From an uncultured Eubacteriales bacterium (GTDB taxonomy: Bacteria; Bacillota; Clostridia; Christensenellales; Aristaeellaceae), in assembly GCA_902761825.1 (NCBI GenBank), contig CACWLY010000006.1, positions 1 through 64,000 of the forward strand: a DNA stretch of 64,000 nt. Direction: 5' to 3'. Under the pieces are notes generated by a model. That model was given only the letters and a program-made list of their open reading frames with translations. It was not told the origin of the DNA and ran no database searches. A program made the translations under genes and the position numbers. Positions 63,841 to 64,000 of the stretch are shown here, piece by piece. How positions within the stretch are numbered: position 1 is the stretch's first letter; each line of letters starts with the position of its first letter.

Positions 63841-64000
63841 ATGCGTTTTCTTTTTCCGGCGGGGGCCTGGGGCTTCGCGGCGCTGGCGGTGATCACCGCG
63901 CTGTATCTGCTCAGGCGGCGCAGCGAAAGCGTGACCGTGCCAAGCCTGCTGCTCTGGCAGCGGGCGGCGGCTGAGCAGCAGGCCATGAAGCCCTTTCAGA
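63841..64000 (+). CDS. BatA-like membrane protein, N-terminal part
   Basis: The frame starts MRFLFPAGAWGFAALAVI and continues to the window end without a stop (about 53 codons). The N-terminal hydrophobic stretch, then LYLLRRR and VPSLLLWQR, match the BatA/aerotolerance-regulator N-terminal family. A von Willebrand-A or similar domain would be expected next but lies outside the window. GAGGAG is just upstream. Confidence 0.75.
   Translation, partial: MRFLFPAGAWGFAALAVITALYLLRRRSESVTVPSLLLWQRAAAEQQAMKPFQ

Overview
The window reads as a GC-rich (about 60% by eye), low-intergenic chromosome segment of an anaerobic bacterium of the Firmicutes, most likely a gut- or rumen-type member of the Clostridia. 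The evidence is the Firmicute gene order yicC-remA-gmk-rpoZ-coaBC-priA-def-fmt-rsmB-rlmN-stp-prkC-rsgA-rpe, the rpmH-rnpA-yidD-yidC-jag cluster, a PyrR-type attenuator ahead of a uracil permease, a PASTA-domain kinase, and indolepyruvate:ferredoxin oxidoreductase, an oxygen-sensitive enzyme of anaerobic amino-acid metabolism. No rRNA, tRNA, CRISPR array, prophage or transposase gene was seen. The species is not identifiable from this window alone.

Layout. 1-6.3 kb: a large secreted BspA-type leucine-rich-repeat protein, then an SPFH protein and a DUF4428-like protein that carry related C-terminal zinc ribbons. 6.5-11.9 kb (minus strand): a secreted metallo-beta-lactamase-fold lipoprotein with a lamin-tail-like end, a cysteine-rich protein of unknown function and a ten-module SdrD-B-like surface protein. 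12-16.9 kb: tadA, a secreted parvulin-type foldase, infC-rpmI-rplT behind an attenuator-like leader, a second secreted metallo-hydrolase and a YczE/YitT-type membrane protein. 17.1-20.5 kb (minus): an aldose-1-epimerase-like protein, a DEAD-box helicase and a secreted amidase. 20.6-36.4 kb: PyrR-regulated uraA, then the long housekeeping run from yicC to rsmA. 36.4-39.6 kb (minus): a DNA alkylation repair protein, a TIM-barrel isomerase and pgi. 39.7-49.3 kb: iorAB, alr, rsmD, coaD, a coiled-coil protein and rpmH to jag. 49.3-50.0 kb: a gene-free, hairpin-rich repeat island. 50-54.5 kb (minus): a three-gene xylose/xylan unit (xylB, NodB-type deacetylase, GH3 glycosidase). 54.6-64 kb: a MATE exporter, then a tightly coupled operon of a large membrane protein, an ABC-2 transporter pair, an unknown coiled-coil membrane protein, a MoxR ATPase, a DUF58 protein and the start of a BatA-like protein, which runs off the window.

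How the parts fit. The housekeeping genes overlap by a few bases and are probably translationally coupled. The secreted genes (LRR, SdrD-like, two metallo-hydrolases, foldase, amidase) fit a Gram-positive surface that is built and maintained outside the membrane. The xylose unit and the aldose epimerase fit a plant-polysaccharide diet. The most interesting non-coding content is a pair of MITE-like elements with long inverted ends, a second dispersed repeat family, an infC gene that appears to start at AUA behind an L20-leader-like attenuator, and an unexplained structured intergenic region before iorA. The best candidate for an under-described protein system is the ABC/MoxR/DUF58 operon at the right end.
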